A stretch of 64,000 nt of DNA from AWTP1-13 sp035550075. GTDB taxonomy: Bacteria > Pseudomonadota > Alphaproteobacteria > Rhizobiales > Hyphomicrobiaceae. Position numbers and translations under genes: made by a program. Shown piece after piece: positions 35,651 through 46,750 of this stretch. A model generated the notes under the pieces. It ran no database searches. It saw only the letters and a list, made by a program, of their open reading frames with translations, and was not told the DNA's origin. The stretch is from NCBI GenBank assembly GCA_035550075.1, contig DASZQG010000025.1, positions 24,051 through 88,050 on the forward strand, written 5' to 3'. Position 1 is the first letter of the stretch, and each line of letters opens with the position of its first letter.

Positions 35651-36898
35651 ATGATCCGCACTGACGTCGTCGTGCTGGGTGGCGGCATCGTGGGCGTCGC
35701 AGCGGCGCTGCACCTGCAACAGCGTGGGCGTTCGGTGGTGCTGGTGGATCGCGCGGGCGTTGCCGCAGAAACCAGCTACGGCAATGCCGGGCTGATCCAG
35801 CGCGAGGGCGTGGTGCCATATCCGTTTCCGCGCGATCCGCTGCTGATGGCGCGCTACGCCTTCAACCTGCTGCCCGACGCCAACGTGCACTGGAGCGCGC
35901 TGCCGAAGCTCGCGCCGTGGCTGTTCCGCTATTGGCGGGCGTCGACGCCGGAGCGCATGGCTGCCACCGCGCGCGCCATGCGTCCGCTGATCGAGCGCTG
36001 CGTCTCCGAGCATGAGGTGCTGATGCGAGATGCCGGCATCGCGGCGCTGGCGCGCCACACCGGCTATCTGCGCGTCTACCGATCGCCGCAGGCTCTCGAC
36101 GCAGCGATCCTGAAAGATCGCAGGGACCGGGAGGCGTATGGTGTGAATTTCGAGCCGGTCGATGCCGGACGCCTTGCGGAGCTGGAGCCGCACCTGCGCG
36201 GCAGCCTGGCCGGCGGCATCCTCATGCCCGATCCGGTGAGTGTTGCCGATCCCGCAGCGGTGGTTCGCGCATATGCGGCGCTGCTGGAAGCGCGCGGCGG
36301 ACGGATCGTTACGGGCGACGCGCGCACGCTGCGGGGGGAGGCGGCCGGCTGGCAGGTGGAGACCGGCGCAGGGCCCGTTACGGGCGCAGCCGCCGTGGTC
36401 GCGCTGGGCCCGTGGTCCGACGATATTTTCCGGCCGCTCGGCTATGCGATCCCGCTCGGCATCAAGCGCGGCTATCACCTGCACTTCCGCCCCGAAGGCA
36501 ACGCCACGCTGCAGCGGCCCGTGCTCGATGCGCAGAACGGCTATGTGCTGGCGCCGATGTCGGCCGGCATCCGGCTGACAACGGGGGTCGAGTTCGCCGA
36601 ACGCGATGCGCCGCCGTCGCCTGCGCATCTGCGCCGGGTGGAACCGCGGGCGCGGGAAATCTTTCCGCTCGGGACGCCGGTGGAGACTGCGCCGTGGCTC
36701 GGCCGCCGGCCATGCCTGCCGGATATGCTGCCGATGATCGGACGCGCGCCGCGCCACGACGGGCTGTGGTTCGATTTCGGCCACCATCATCTGGGGTTCA
36801 CGCTGGGGCCGGTGACGGGGCGCCTGCTGGCCGAGATGATGACGGGCCAAACGCCGTTTACCGACCCGGCGCCTTATCGGGCCGACCGGTTCATGTGA
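35651..36898 (+). CDS. FAD-dependent amine oxidoreductase (DadA/DAO family)
   Basis: The 415-aa protein belongs to the glycine/D-amino-acid oxidase family. The dinucleotide motif is VVVLGGGIVGVAAALHLQQR at residues 6-25, followed by ETSYGNAGLIQ, a typical DadA-like stretch. The C-terminal FAD contact is seen in WFDFGHHHLGFTLGPVTG. The substrate may be a D-amino acid or an N-methylated amino acid. It is divergent from purB. A P1-family peptidase is convergent downstream, which would fit peptide or amide breakdown, but this is not more than a hint. Confidence 0.85.
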   Translation: MIRTDVVVLGGGIVGVAAALHLQQRGRSVVLVDRAGVAAETSYGNAGLIQREGVVPYPFPRDPLLMARYAFNLLPDANVHWSALPKLAPWLFRYWRASTPERMAATARAMRPLIERCVSEHEVLMRDAGIAALARHTGYLRVYRSPQALDAAILKDRRDREAYGVNFEPVDAGRLAELEPHLRGSLAGGILMPDPVSVADPAAVVRAYAALLEARGGRIVTGDARTLRGEAAGWQVETGAGPVTGAAAVVALGPWSDDIFRPLGYAIPLGIKRGYHLHFRPEGNATLQRPVLDAQNGYVLAPMSAGIRLTTGVEFAERDAPPSPAHLRRVEPRAREIFPLGTPVETAPWLGRRPCLPDMLPMIGRAPRHDGLWFDFGHHHLGFTLGPVTGRLLAEMMTGQTPFTDPAPYRADRFM

Positions 36899-36907
36899 TC
36901 CGCGCCG

Positions 36908-37906
36908 TCAGCCTTGCCGGAAGCGGTCGCGCCACGCGGGAGCGGCGCCTGCGAACGGCAGGGGCCGCGCCTCGTAGACGCCGCGGGCGATGGCGCGCGC
37001 CACGCAGGTCGCCGCGGCGGTGCCGAGTGCGGTCAGGTCCAGCAGCGGGTCTGACAGCGGCTTGCGGGCCGTCGAGACGGTGAAAACGACGTCGCCGTCG
37101 AGCGGGGTGTGGACGGGATGCAGCGCGCGCCCCAGGCCGGTCTGGGCCATCACCGCCAGGCGCTTTGCCTGGGGCTTGGAAAGCACCGCGTCGGTCGCCA
37201 CCACCACCAGCGTGGTGCTGGCTTGAGGGTTGCCCTTGGTGCGCGGAGCGAGCGCCCCATCGGGCGTGCGGGCCGGTAAGCCGAGGCCGCCATATTCGGC
37301 GTCACGCTCGAACGGCGCGGCCCAGAACCAGGGGCCATCCGCGACCACGGCGCTGCCGGCGGCGTTGACGGCGGCCAGGGCGCCGACGGTGAAGCTGCCG
37401 CAGGCCTGCGACGCCGAGCCGATCCCACCCTTGAAATTGACGGTGGTGGCGCCGAGCCCGGCGCCGGCGCTGCCGAGGGCAAATTCGCGGGAGGCGGCGC
37501 GGGCTGCCTCATAGCCTAGCTCGCGGTAAGGCGGATAGCGCCCCCAGGCCTTGTCGCCGCCGGACAGCAAGTCGAACAGGATGGCACCGGGCACGATCGG
37601 CACGCGCGCCGACCGCACGGCGAAACCGCGGCCCTGCTCGTGCAGCCAGGCCTGCACGCCAGAGGCGGCATCAAGGCCAAATGCCGACCCGCCGGAAAAA
37701 GCGATGGCATCGATACCCTCGACTGTTTGCGCAGGATCGAGCAGGGCGGTGTCGCGCGTGCCGGGGCCGCCGCCGCGTACGTCGATCGATCCGGCCGCGG
37801 GCTGCTCGAGCACGATGGCGGTGACGCCCGAGCCCGCGCGCGCATCGTCCGCGTGACCGACGAGGATGCCGGGGACGTCGGTGATCAGGTTGCGGGATGT
37901 GCTCAA
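36908..37906 (-). CDS. P1-family (S58/DmpA-NylC-like) N-terminal-nucleophile hydrolase
   Basis: The 332-aa protein belongs to the self-cleaving aminopeptidase/amidase family of DmpA and NylC. Marks are LITDVPGILVGHADD at the start, GGGPGTRDT, AFSGGSAFGLDAASGV, and the region NPQASTTLVVVATDA. In NylC an Asn-Thr bond in this region is cleaved to free the catalytic Thr; here the pair reads Ser-Thr (about S230-T231). The TTG start at 37906 is chosen because GGGAGG stands six bases before it. A longer frame to 38149 crosses a terminator and is rejected. Confidence 0.85.
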   Translation of the reverse strand: MSTSRNLITDVPGILVGHADDARAGSGVTAIVLEQPAAGSIDVRGGGPGTRDTALLDPAQTVEGIDAIAFSGGSAFGLDAASGVQAWLHEQGRGFAVRSARVPIVPGAILFDLLSGGDKAWGRYPPYRELGYEAARAASREFALGSAGAGLGATTVNFKGGIGSASQACGSFTVGALAAVNAAGSAVVADGPWFWAAPFERDAEYGGLGLPARTPDGALAPRTKGNPQASTTLVVVATDAVLSKPQAKRLAVMAQTGLGRALHPVHTPLDGDVVFTVSTARKPLSDPLLDLTALGTAAATCVARAIARGVYEARPLPFAGAAPAWRDRFRQG

Positions 37907-37977
37907 CGCCGGCCTCCCTGCGCGATGGAGCAGGAGATTGGTGCGGCAGCAGCCGGCGGTCAACGGCTTGGGGGCGC

Positions 37978-38002
37978 AAAAAGGGCAGCGCGAAGACTGC
38001 CC
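37978..38002 (-). terminator. Intrinsic terminator of the liv operon
   Basis: On the minus strand GGGCAG pairs with CTGCCC over an eight-base loop and is followed by five T. It lies 29 bases after the livK stop. Confidence 0.85.
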
Positions 38003-38030
38003 CAATGCATGCCTGTCCTTTTTTTCGCGC

Positions 38031-39182
<1,152 letters not shown>

Positions 39183-39275
39183 GGAACCTCCCTTATTTTC
39201 TCTGTTCACGGATAAGATTGCTCCAGGCTGTCCCGCCCCAGCGTGGCAAATGATGGACCGAAATCCGCCGGGAAG

Positions 39276-39671
39276 TCACGCCGATTTGTGAGGCGGTTTG
39301 CCGGCGGCGCGCGCTGCGGCGGGGCGCCAGTGCAGGGGGCCCACGCGCCGGTAGAGCCAGCCGTACTGCCGCGCCATCTGGTTCACGCGGGTGATGCGGT
39401 AGCCGGCACCGGCGGCAAGGACCGCCACGGCAAAATCGACGATGAAGCTCGGCAGCGATAGCAGCGGCTCGCCGAACAGCGCGTAGTGGAAGAAGCGCAC
39501 CGCGGCGGCAATTCCCAGCATGTAGACCGGGATGTGCCAGAGCGGGCGCCAGGTGTGGGCGACGGCGCGGCCGGTGGTGAACGCCGCAGATCCGCCCATC
39601 GCCACCGTCACGAGCAGAAAAATCCACAGCTCGTTGTCGCCTCCTGCGTAGATCCATTCCGGCATTGCCAT
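39276..39671 (-). CDS. DUF6867-type membrane protein of the liv operon
   Basis: The 131-aa protein has three or four membrane helices (ELWIFLLVTVAMGGSAAF, LWHIPVYMLGIAAAVRFF, LPSFIVDFAVAVLAAGAGY) and the stretch ITRVNQMARQYGWLYRRVGP at the end. I recognise it as the DUF6867 family that sits between livF and livK in many Alphaproteobacteria. Two ATGs (39671 and 39665) are possible; GAGAGG is three or nine bases away, so the start is not certain. The role is unknown but is presumably linked to the transporter. Confidence 0.8.
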   Translation of the reverse strand: MAMPEWIYAGGDNELWIFLLVTVAMGGSAAFTTGRAVAHTWRPLWHIPVYMLGIAAAVRFFHYALFGEPLLSLPSFIVDFAVAVLAAGAGYRITRVNQMARQYGWLYRRVGPLHWRPAAARAAGKPPHKSA

Positions 39672-39678
39672 TCGCCTC

Positions 39679-41308
<1,630 letters not shown>

Positions 41309-41309
<1 letters not shown>

Positions 41310-42679
41310 CAGGCCCGCCCCTCGGCGACGAAATCTGCCGGCACCGTCTTCTTCTCCCGCAAGAAGATGGAAGGCTGGCGGGTGGCGATGAGGCCGCGCG
41401 GCCGCCAGATCATGACCACCACCATGGCGAAGCCGAACAGGAGCATGCGGTATTGGGTCGGCTCGAAGTCGGGGCCGAACACGGCCTTCAGCCAGTCCAG
41501 CTCGCGCAGGAGTTCGGTGCCCCCGATCATGGCGATGGCCGCGATCGCCACGCCGAGCTGGCTGCCCATGCCGCCCAAAACGACGATCGACAGCACCACG
41601 GCGCTCTCCATGAAGGTGAAGGATTCCGGGCTGATGAAGCCTTGCCGGGTGGCGAAGAACGAGCCGGCGATGCCGCCGAAGCCGGCGCCGATGGCGAACG
41701 CGGTGAGCTTGGTGTTGGTGGTGTTGATGCCAAGCGAGCGGCAGGCGATCTCATCCTCGCGCAGCGCCTCCCACGCCCGCCCGATCGGCAGGCGGCGCAG
41801 GCGCAGCGTCACCCAGTTGGTGAGCAGCGCCAGGCCCAGGATCACGTAGAAGAGAAAGATGGTGCGGTGGATCGGCGAGAACTCGATGCCGAGCGTGGCG
41901 GCGAAGCCGGTGTCGCTGGCGGTGAAGGGGAGGCCGAACAGCGTAGGCCGCGGAATGCCGGTGATGCCGGCATAGCCGTTGGTGACCGGGATCCAATTAA
42001 CGAGCACAAGGCGGATGATCTCGCCGAACGCGAGGGTGACGATGGCGAGATAATCGCCACGCAGGCGCAGCACCGGAAAGCCAAGGATGATGCCCCATAG
42101 GGCGGCGAAGATGCCGGCCAGCGGCAGGCACATCCAGAAGCCGAAGCCGAAATCCTGCGCGAGCAGCGCCATGGTGTAGGCGCCGACCGCATAGAAGGCG
42201 ACGTAACCGAGATCGAGCAGGCCGGCGAGCCCGACGACGATGTTCAGCCCCCAGCCGAGCATGACGTAAATCATGATCTGGATGCCGAAATTGTCGATCC
42301 ACTTGATCGCACCGGCGCGGCCGGCGATCAGCAGCGAGAGCACGGGGTAGAGCACCAGCACCACGAGCCCGCCGGTCGAGAGCACGCGCGGCAGGGCGGC
42401 GAGCCACGCCGGCGCCCGGCGCGGCCGCGCCGCCGCCGCCTGCACGCCGCGCTGCGACAACAGGTAGACAAGGCGCGCGGCGAACGCGATCAGCATGGCG
42501 AGGAGCGCATAGCCCCAGCGCTGCTGCAGCACCGGCTGGTTGGAGATGTCCTGGTCGATGCGCAGCGCCAGGATCGGGAACGCCAAGCCGAGGGCCAGCA
42601 GGCCGGCGGCGGCGGCATCCTTCAAGACAGCGGCAAGCGCGGTAGGGGAAGAGTGGCGGCCGGGAGCGTCCGCAGCCAT
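41309..42679 (-). CDS. livM: Branched-chain amino-acid-type ABC transporter permease LivM
   Basis: The 456-aa permease has about ten helices. The core has GWGLNIVVGLAGLLDLGYVA and RLRGDYLAIVTLAFGEIIRL, then the cytoplasmic EAA-like loop RAWEALREDEIACRSLGINT and ESAVVLSIVVLGGMGS, all typical of LivM. The N-terminal 100 residues are a variable extension with extra helices. The ATG at 42679 follows the livH stop by two bases; a GTG at 42685 overlapping that stop is another possible start. Confidence 0.95.
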
Positions 42680-42681
42680 CG

Positions 42682-43599
42682 TCACACCTTCTCGACTTCG
42701 GGCCGGCCCAGCAAACCTGACGGCATGAAGACGAGCGTGATGGCGAGAATCGAGAAGGTGGCGACGTCCTTGTAGTCGATGGAGAAGTACGCCGACCACA
42801 GCGTCTCGGTGAGGCCGATCAGGATGCCGCCGAGGACGGCGCCGGGAAGTGAGCCGATTCCGCCGAGCACGGCGGCCGTGAACGCCTTCACGCCGGGGAC
42901 GAACCCCGCGTTGAAGTTCACCACGCCATAGAAGATTACATAGAGCAGGCCCGCCACGGCGGCGAGCGCCGCGCCCATGACAAACGTGAGCGAAATGGTG
43001 CGGTCGACATTCACCCCGAGCAGGGCCGCCATCTTGCGGTCCTGCTCGCAGGCGCGCTGGGCCCGGCCGAGCGAGGTCTTCTGCACCAGGTACCAGAAGG
43101 CCGTCAGCAGGATTGCGGTCACCGCGACGATCAGAATCTGCTGGTAGGAAAGTGTGACTGCATAGCCGCTGCCTTCCCGCAGCGTGATGACGTCGGCGAG
43201 AATCGAGGGGGCCGGCTTGTTGCGGGGGCCCTGCGTGACCTGCACCATGTTCGACAGGAAGATCGACATGCCGATGGCGGAAATCAGGGGGGCGAGGCGG
43301 AACGAGCCGCGCAGCGGGCGATAGGCGATGCGCTCGATGGCCCAGGCCCACAGGGAGGTGAGGGCCATCGCCAGCACCAGCACCACCACCAGCGCGATGG
43401 CGAGCGATCCGAAGCCCAGGAGCTGGGTCAGCATCAGCAGCAGGATCAGGGCAATGAAGCTCGAGAGCATGAACACATCGCCGTGGGCGAAGTTGACCAT
43501 GCCGATGATGCCGAACACCATCGTGTAGCCGATGGCGATCAGGCCGTAGATGGACCCGAGCGTGACCCCGTTGATAAGCTGCTGGAGAAAGTATTCCAT
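42682..43599 (-). CDS. livH: Branched-chain amino-acid-type ABC transporter permease LivH
   Basis: The 305-aa permease has about eight helices with the LivH marks LINGVTLGSIYGLIAIGYTM, GIIGMVNFAHGDVFML, RAQRACEQDRKMAALLGVNV (EAA-like loop) and FTAAVLGGIGSLPGAVLGG. It is the first gene of livH-livM-livG-livF-DUF6867-livK. All genes are tightly spaced, and one strong terminator ends the set after livK. Confidence 0.96.
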   Translation of the reverse strand: MEYFLQQLINGVTLGSIYGLIAIGYTMVFGIIGMVNFAHGDVFMLSSFIALILLLMLTQLLGFGSLAIALVVVLVLAMALTSLWAWAIERIAYRPLRGSFRLAPLISAIGMSIFLSNMVQVTQGPRNKPAPSILADVITLREGSGYAVTLSYQQILIVAVTAILLTAFWYLVQKTSLGRAQRACEQDRKMAALLGVNVDRTISLTFVMGAALAAVAGLLYVIFYGVVNFNAGFVPGVKAFTAAVLGGIGSLPGAVLGGILIGLTETLWSAYFSIDYKDVATFSILAITLVFMPSGLLGRPEVEKV

Positions 43600-43690
43600 C
43601 CGCTGCCCGTCCCCCGGTTGAGTCGGGTTTCAGGCTAGCAGACAGGCCGGGGCCGCTACAACGCGCCGTGCGTCGGCGAGCCCGGCGAGC

Positions 43691-43936
43691 CTACAGCATG
43701 TTGTGAGTCCCGTCGCACCAGGGGCGGTCATCGGTGCTTTTGCAGCCGCACAAATTGAAGGTGCCGGAACTCTCGGCGACGAAGCGGTGGGGCTGGAGAC
43801 TCGTGGCCTTGTGCGAGCCATCGCAGAACGGCTGCTTCGCGGAACGTCCACACGTACACCAGAAATAGGCTTTCCCAGCCTCCAGGGCCACCTGGAAGGG
43901 CCCCTTCTGCGCACAAACGGCTTCGTCGTCGGACAT
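43691..43936 (-). CDS. Double-CDGSH iron-sulfur protein
   Basis: The 81-aa protein has two CDGSH motifs, CTCGRSAKQPFCDGSH and CGCKSTDDRPWCDGTH, each with three Cys and one His for a [2Fe-2S] cluster of the mitoNEET type. GAGG precedes the ATG by six bases. It lies between the liv operon and soxZ on the same strand. The redox partner is unknown; the location next to sulfur-oxidation genes is suggestive only. Confidence 0.9.
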   Translation of the reverse strand: MSDDEAVCAQKGPFQVALEAGKAYFWCTCGRSAKQPFCDGSHKATSLQPHRFVAESSGTFNLCGCKSTDDRPWCDGTHNML

Positions 43937-44041
43937 GAGGTGCCTCGGCGTGGTTCCTCTACGCGCTTTGGGTAGCGAACGTGCGGGCGCGCTGCAAGCC
44001 GGATGATGGCGTCAGGACCGGGTGGCGCAGCCGGGGCGGGC

Positions 44042-44365
44042 TCAGGTGACGTTGAGCTTGGCCTTCTCGACCGTCTTGGCGCCGCCGTCCTCGACCCAGG
44101 TGAACTCGAACTCGCCGGGTCCGGGCACCTTCAGGAAGAAGGCGATGTAGGGATTGGCCGAGATGCCGGGTTCCAGATCGGCCTTGAAGACCTCCTGGCC
44201 AGCGAATTTCACGCTGAAGCTGTTGATGATCTTGCGAGGAATAATCTTGCCCTCGGCATCCTTGCGCTGACCGGTCTCCATGAGGTGCGAGATGATCGTC
44301 TTGACCTCGATCACATCGCCGACCTTGGCGCTCTCGGGAAGCTTGATACGCGCTTTCGAGACCAT
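44042..44365 (-). CDS. soxZ: Thiosulfate oxidation carrier protein SoxZ
   Basis: SoxZ forms the SoxYZ heterodimer that carries sulfur intermediates in the periplasm. The 107-aa protein has KARIKLPESAKVGDVIEVKT at the N-terminus, SHLMETGQRKD, and the C-terminal FEFTWVEDGGAKTVEKAKL. It has no signal peptide of its own, as usual; it is exported together with SoxY. It is 18 bp after soxY. Confidence 0.95.
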   Translation of the reverse strand: MVSKARIKLPESAKVGDVIEVKTIISHLMETGQRKDAEGKIIPRKIINSFSVKFAGQEVFKADLEPGISANPYIAFFLKVPGPGEFEFTWVEDGGAKTVEKAKLNVT

Positions 44366-44383
44366 TGCAGAACTCTCCTTGCC

Positions 44384-44860
44384 CTAGCCGCCGCAGCCGC
44401 CGATCGTTACCTTGACGTTGCGCTTTGCCATCTGGAAGGTGCCATCCCCCATCTCGGCCACCGCGATCACGTCCTGGGTGCGCGCCAGGCGCATGCGGCT
44501 GGCCACGGCCGGCTTGCCGGACAGTGGGGTGAAATGGAAGGTGGCGACATCGGCCTGCGGGTTGGCCGTCGAGATGATGTGGATCGCTTTCACGGTATCC
44601 TGCCCCGTCATCGCGCTCTCGACGCTGACCTGGAAGGGCACGGTGTTGCCGTTTTCGGCGATCTCGGGCATCTCCAGCTTGAGCTTGCCTTCCGCCGGCT
44701 TGGCGTCGCCGATCACCTTCTTCAGTTCAGCTTCCCAAGGCTGCGGCTTGTCCTGGCCGAACGCAGGACCGCGCGCCAGCGTCAAGGCAGCGGCCGTGGC
44801 AGCAGCGCCCCGCGCGAAGGTGCGCCGGTCGATCGGCAAGTTTTTCAGAGTTCGCATCAT
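44384..44860 (-). CDS. soxY: Thiosulfate oxidation carrier protein SoxY
   Basis: SoxY carries the sulfur substrate on its C-terminal Cys. The 158-aa protein has a TAT signal (IDRRTFARGAAATAAALTLA) and ends in KVTIGGCGG, the conserved swinging-arm GGCGG. The middle (PFQVSVESAMTGQDTVKAIH) is typical SoxY. The other sox genes (soxXA, soxB, soxCD) are not in this window. It is divergent from a sulfide dehydrogenase flavoprotein gene. Confidence 0.96.
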   Translation of the reverse strand: MMRTLKNLPIDRRTFARGAAATAAALTLARGPAFGQDKPQPWEAELKKVIGDAKPAEGKLKLEMPEIAENGNTVPFQVSVESAMTGQDTVKAIHIISTANPQADVATFHFTPLSGKPAVASRMRLARTQDVIAVAEMGDGTFQMAKRNVKVTIGGCGG

Positions 44861-44889
44861 ACGCCGGTTCCGAGGAGTTCAGGTGATTG

Positions 44890-45027
44890 TCAGATGCTTA
44901 ACGCACGTAGCACATAGACGCCGAGGGCGGCAATGAGCATCGCGCCAACGTGGCGAATCCGCGGACGGCGGCATGACGGCAGGGCTGCTCGCGGATGCGT
45001 TCCGTGGGCGGGGACCGCCGTGACCAT
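44890..45027 (-). CDS. Possible 45-aa single-helix membrane protein upstream of soxY
   Basis: The frame has GAGGG six bases before its ATG and stops 29 bp before soxY, on the same strand. The product has a basic N-terminal half (RRPRIRH) and one C-terminal hydrophobic segment (GAMLIAALGVYVLRALSI). It is short and I do not recognise it, so it may be only a leader of the soxYZ transcript. Confidence 0.35.
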   Translation of the reverse strand: MVTAVPAHGTHPRAALPSCRRPRIRHVGAMLIAALGVYVLRALSI

Positions 45028-45193
45028 GCGTACCCTCAGGCCGCCCCCGAGAGAAAAATAAATTCGATCGTGCGCGGGACATGTCGACAAATTGCAATGC
45101 CGGAGAATGTCGTGTACTCGCCAAATTGGGCCGCAGGCGGGCAACCGCGCGCGGCGGGTGCCGGGCGTCGACCGAAGGGAGCGCGGAGCGACC
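45028..45193. promoter_or_regulatory. Divergent control region between soxYZ and the sulfide dehydrogenase gene
   Basis: The stretch is locally AT-rich (GAAAAATAAATTCG) and holds an 8-bp palindrome, GACATGTC, next to ATTGCAAT-like sequence. It should contain the promoters of both sulfur units and perhaps an operator for a shared regulator. I could not assign definite -35/-10 boxes. Confidence 0.35.
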
Positions 45194-46501
45194 ATGCCGG
45201 TGATGTCGAGACGCGATTTCGGGCGCCTTGCCGGCGGGTTCGGTGCGGCGCTCCTGGCCGCACGGGCGCCGGCCTTCGCACGCGGGGCCGCCAAGGTTGT
45301 CGTGGTGGGCGGCGGCGCCGGCGGGGCGACCACCGCGCGCCTCATCAAGCGGGCCGCGCCCCAGCTCGACGTCACGCTGATCGAATCCAACCCGATCTAT
45401 ACGTTCTCGTCGCTGTCCAACCTCTATCTCGGCGGCCTGCGGCCGCTCGAGTCGCTCAATCACGCGTATGCCGGGCTGCACCGGTCCAACGTGACGGTGG
45501 TGCAGGACACCGCGCGCGATGTGGATGCTGCGGCCAGAGTTGTGAGAACGGCGGGCGGCCGCACCTACCGCTACGACCGGCTCGTGCTCGGCCCCGGTGT
45601 GAATATCAAATACCAGTCCATACAGGGCTACTCGCGGGCGGCAGCCGAGGTCATGCCGCATGCCTATACGAGCGAGGCGCACGGCAAGCGCATGCTCAAG
45701 CGCCATTTGCGCGCCATGCGCGACGGGGGCACGGTGCTGCTGGCGCCGCCCAAGGGGCCATACGGCTGCCCGCCGGCGCCCTACGAGCGCGCGTGCATGA
45801 TCGCGCATTACCTGAAGACAAGGAAACCGCGGTCGAAGCTCATTATCCTCGATGCAAAAAAGAGCATTCCGGAGCAGGCGGCGTTCGCGGCTGTGTTCGA
45901 CCGCTACTACCGCAATGTCGTGGAACTGCATCTCTCCCGGGATGTGGAGGATCTCGCCCTCCTGCGGGTCAATCCGCGGACGCGAGAGATCTTCACCCGC
46001 AGCGGAAGGCGCCTGAGGCCGGACGTCGCCAACATCATTCCGCCGCAGCGCGCAGGCGTCATCGCCGGCCGCGCCGGATGCACCGTCGGCGACTGGTGTC
46101 CGGTGACGGAGCGGTTCCGCTCCAAGACGGTCAAGCACGTCTATGTCATAGGTGACGCGTGCCAGGCGCCGGAGCTGGCCAAGTCCGCCTATGCCGCGCA
46201 CAGCCAGGCGGGCATCGTCGCCGAGGACATCGTGGCGGACCTGGCCGGCAAGCCGAGGGGCGAGGTGCATTACGAGAGCATCTGCTGGTCGGTGGTCGCG
46301 CCCGGCCGGGCGCTCCGTATAGGGACGACGTTTGCGGCGTACGACGGCCGCATGAAGGCAACACAGGGTAGCATGTCGGATCCGACTGAATCTGACGAGG
46401 CGCGCCGCCAGAACTACGCCGAAGCCCTCGCCTGGTACGCGAGGATGAGCGCGGACATGTTCGGCACGCCCAAGTCCGAACCGGCGCACAAGGCGGGCTG
46501 A
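45194..46501 (+). CDS. fccB: Flavocytochrome c sulfide dehydrogenase-type flavoprotein
   Basis: This periplasmic flavoprotein oxidises sulfide and hands electrons to a cytochrome c. The 435-aa product has a TAT signal (MSRRDFGRLAGGFGAALLAA), the FAD motif VVVVGGGAGGATTARL, and the two conserved cysteines of the redox disulfide in YGCPPAPYERA and VGDWCPVT. VYVIGDACQAPELAKSAYAA closes the FAD site. The C-terminal FCSD domain starts near EVHYESICWSVV. The cytochrome subunit gene is absent on both sides. It could also be the SoxF protein of a Sox system; the two are homologous. Confidence 0.92.
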   Translation: MPVMSRRDFGRLAGGFGAALLAARAPAFARGAAKVVVVGGGAGGATTARLIKRAAPQLDVTLIESNPIYTFSSLSNLYLGGLRPLESLNHAYAGLHRSNVTVVQDTARDVDAAARVVRTAGGRTYRYDRLVLGPGVNIKYQSIQGYSRAAAEVMPHAYTSEAHGKRMLKRHLRAMRDGGTVLLAPPKGPYGCPPAPYERACMIAHYLKTRKPRSKLIILDAKKSIPEQAAFAAVFDRYYRNVVELHLSRDVEDLALLRVNPRTREIFTRSGRRLRPDVANIIPPQRAGVIAGRAGCTVGDWCPVTERFRSKTVKHVYVIGDACQAPELAKSAYAAHSQAGIVAEDIVADLAGKPRGEVHYESICWSVVAPGRALRIGTTFAAYDGRMKATQGSMSDPTESDEARRQNYAEALAWYARMSADMFGTPKSEPAHKAG

Positions 46502-46750
46502 GCGCCGACTTGGCCCACAGGTTGTTGTTGGCCGAGGCGCGGGCGGAGCCTTGCAAGGCCCGCTAAATGTCCCGCAGGGTTTCCGCCGAGGGACTAAAGC
46601 CGCTATACTGAAGAATAATGAGCCCTCTTACGCGGGAACCAGGGGCGAAATGCGTGCGCCTTCGATCCGACGCACGTGAGCGCGACGTTAAGCTCACCTT
46701 GGATACTGCAACGACAACGTAAGTTCGGAGGGCGAAGGAGGCCGCTCGTG

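Noticed and set aside
45028..45193. A cytochrome c subunit gene (fccA) beside fccB
   Set aside because: No CxxCH motif is present in any frame of a plausible gene on either side of fccB.
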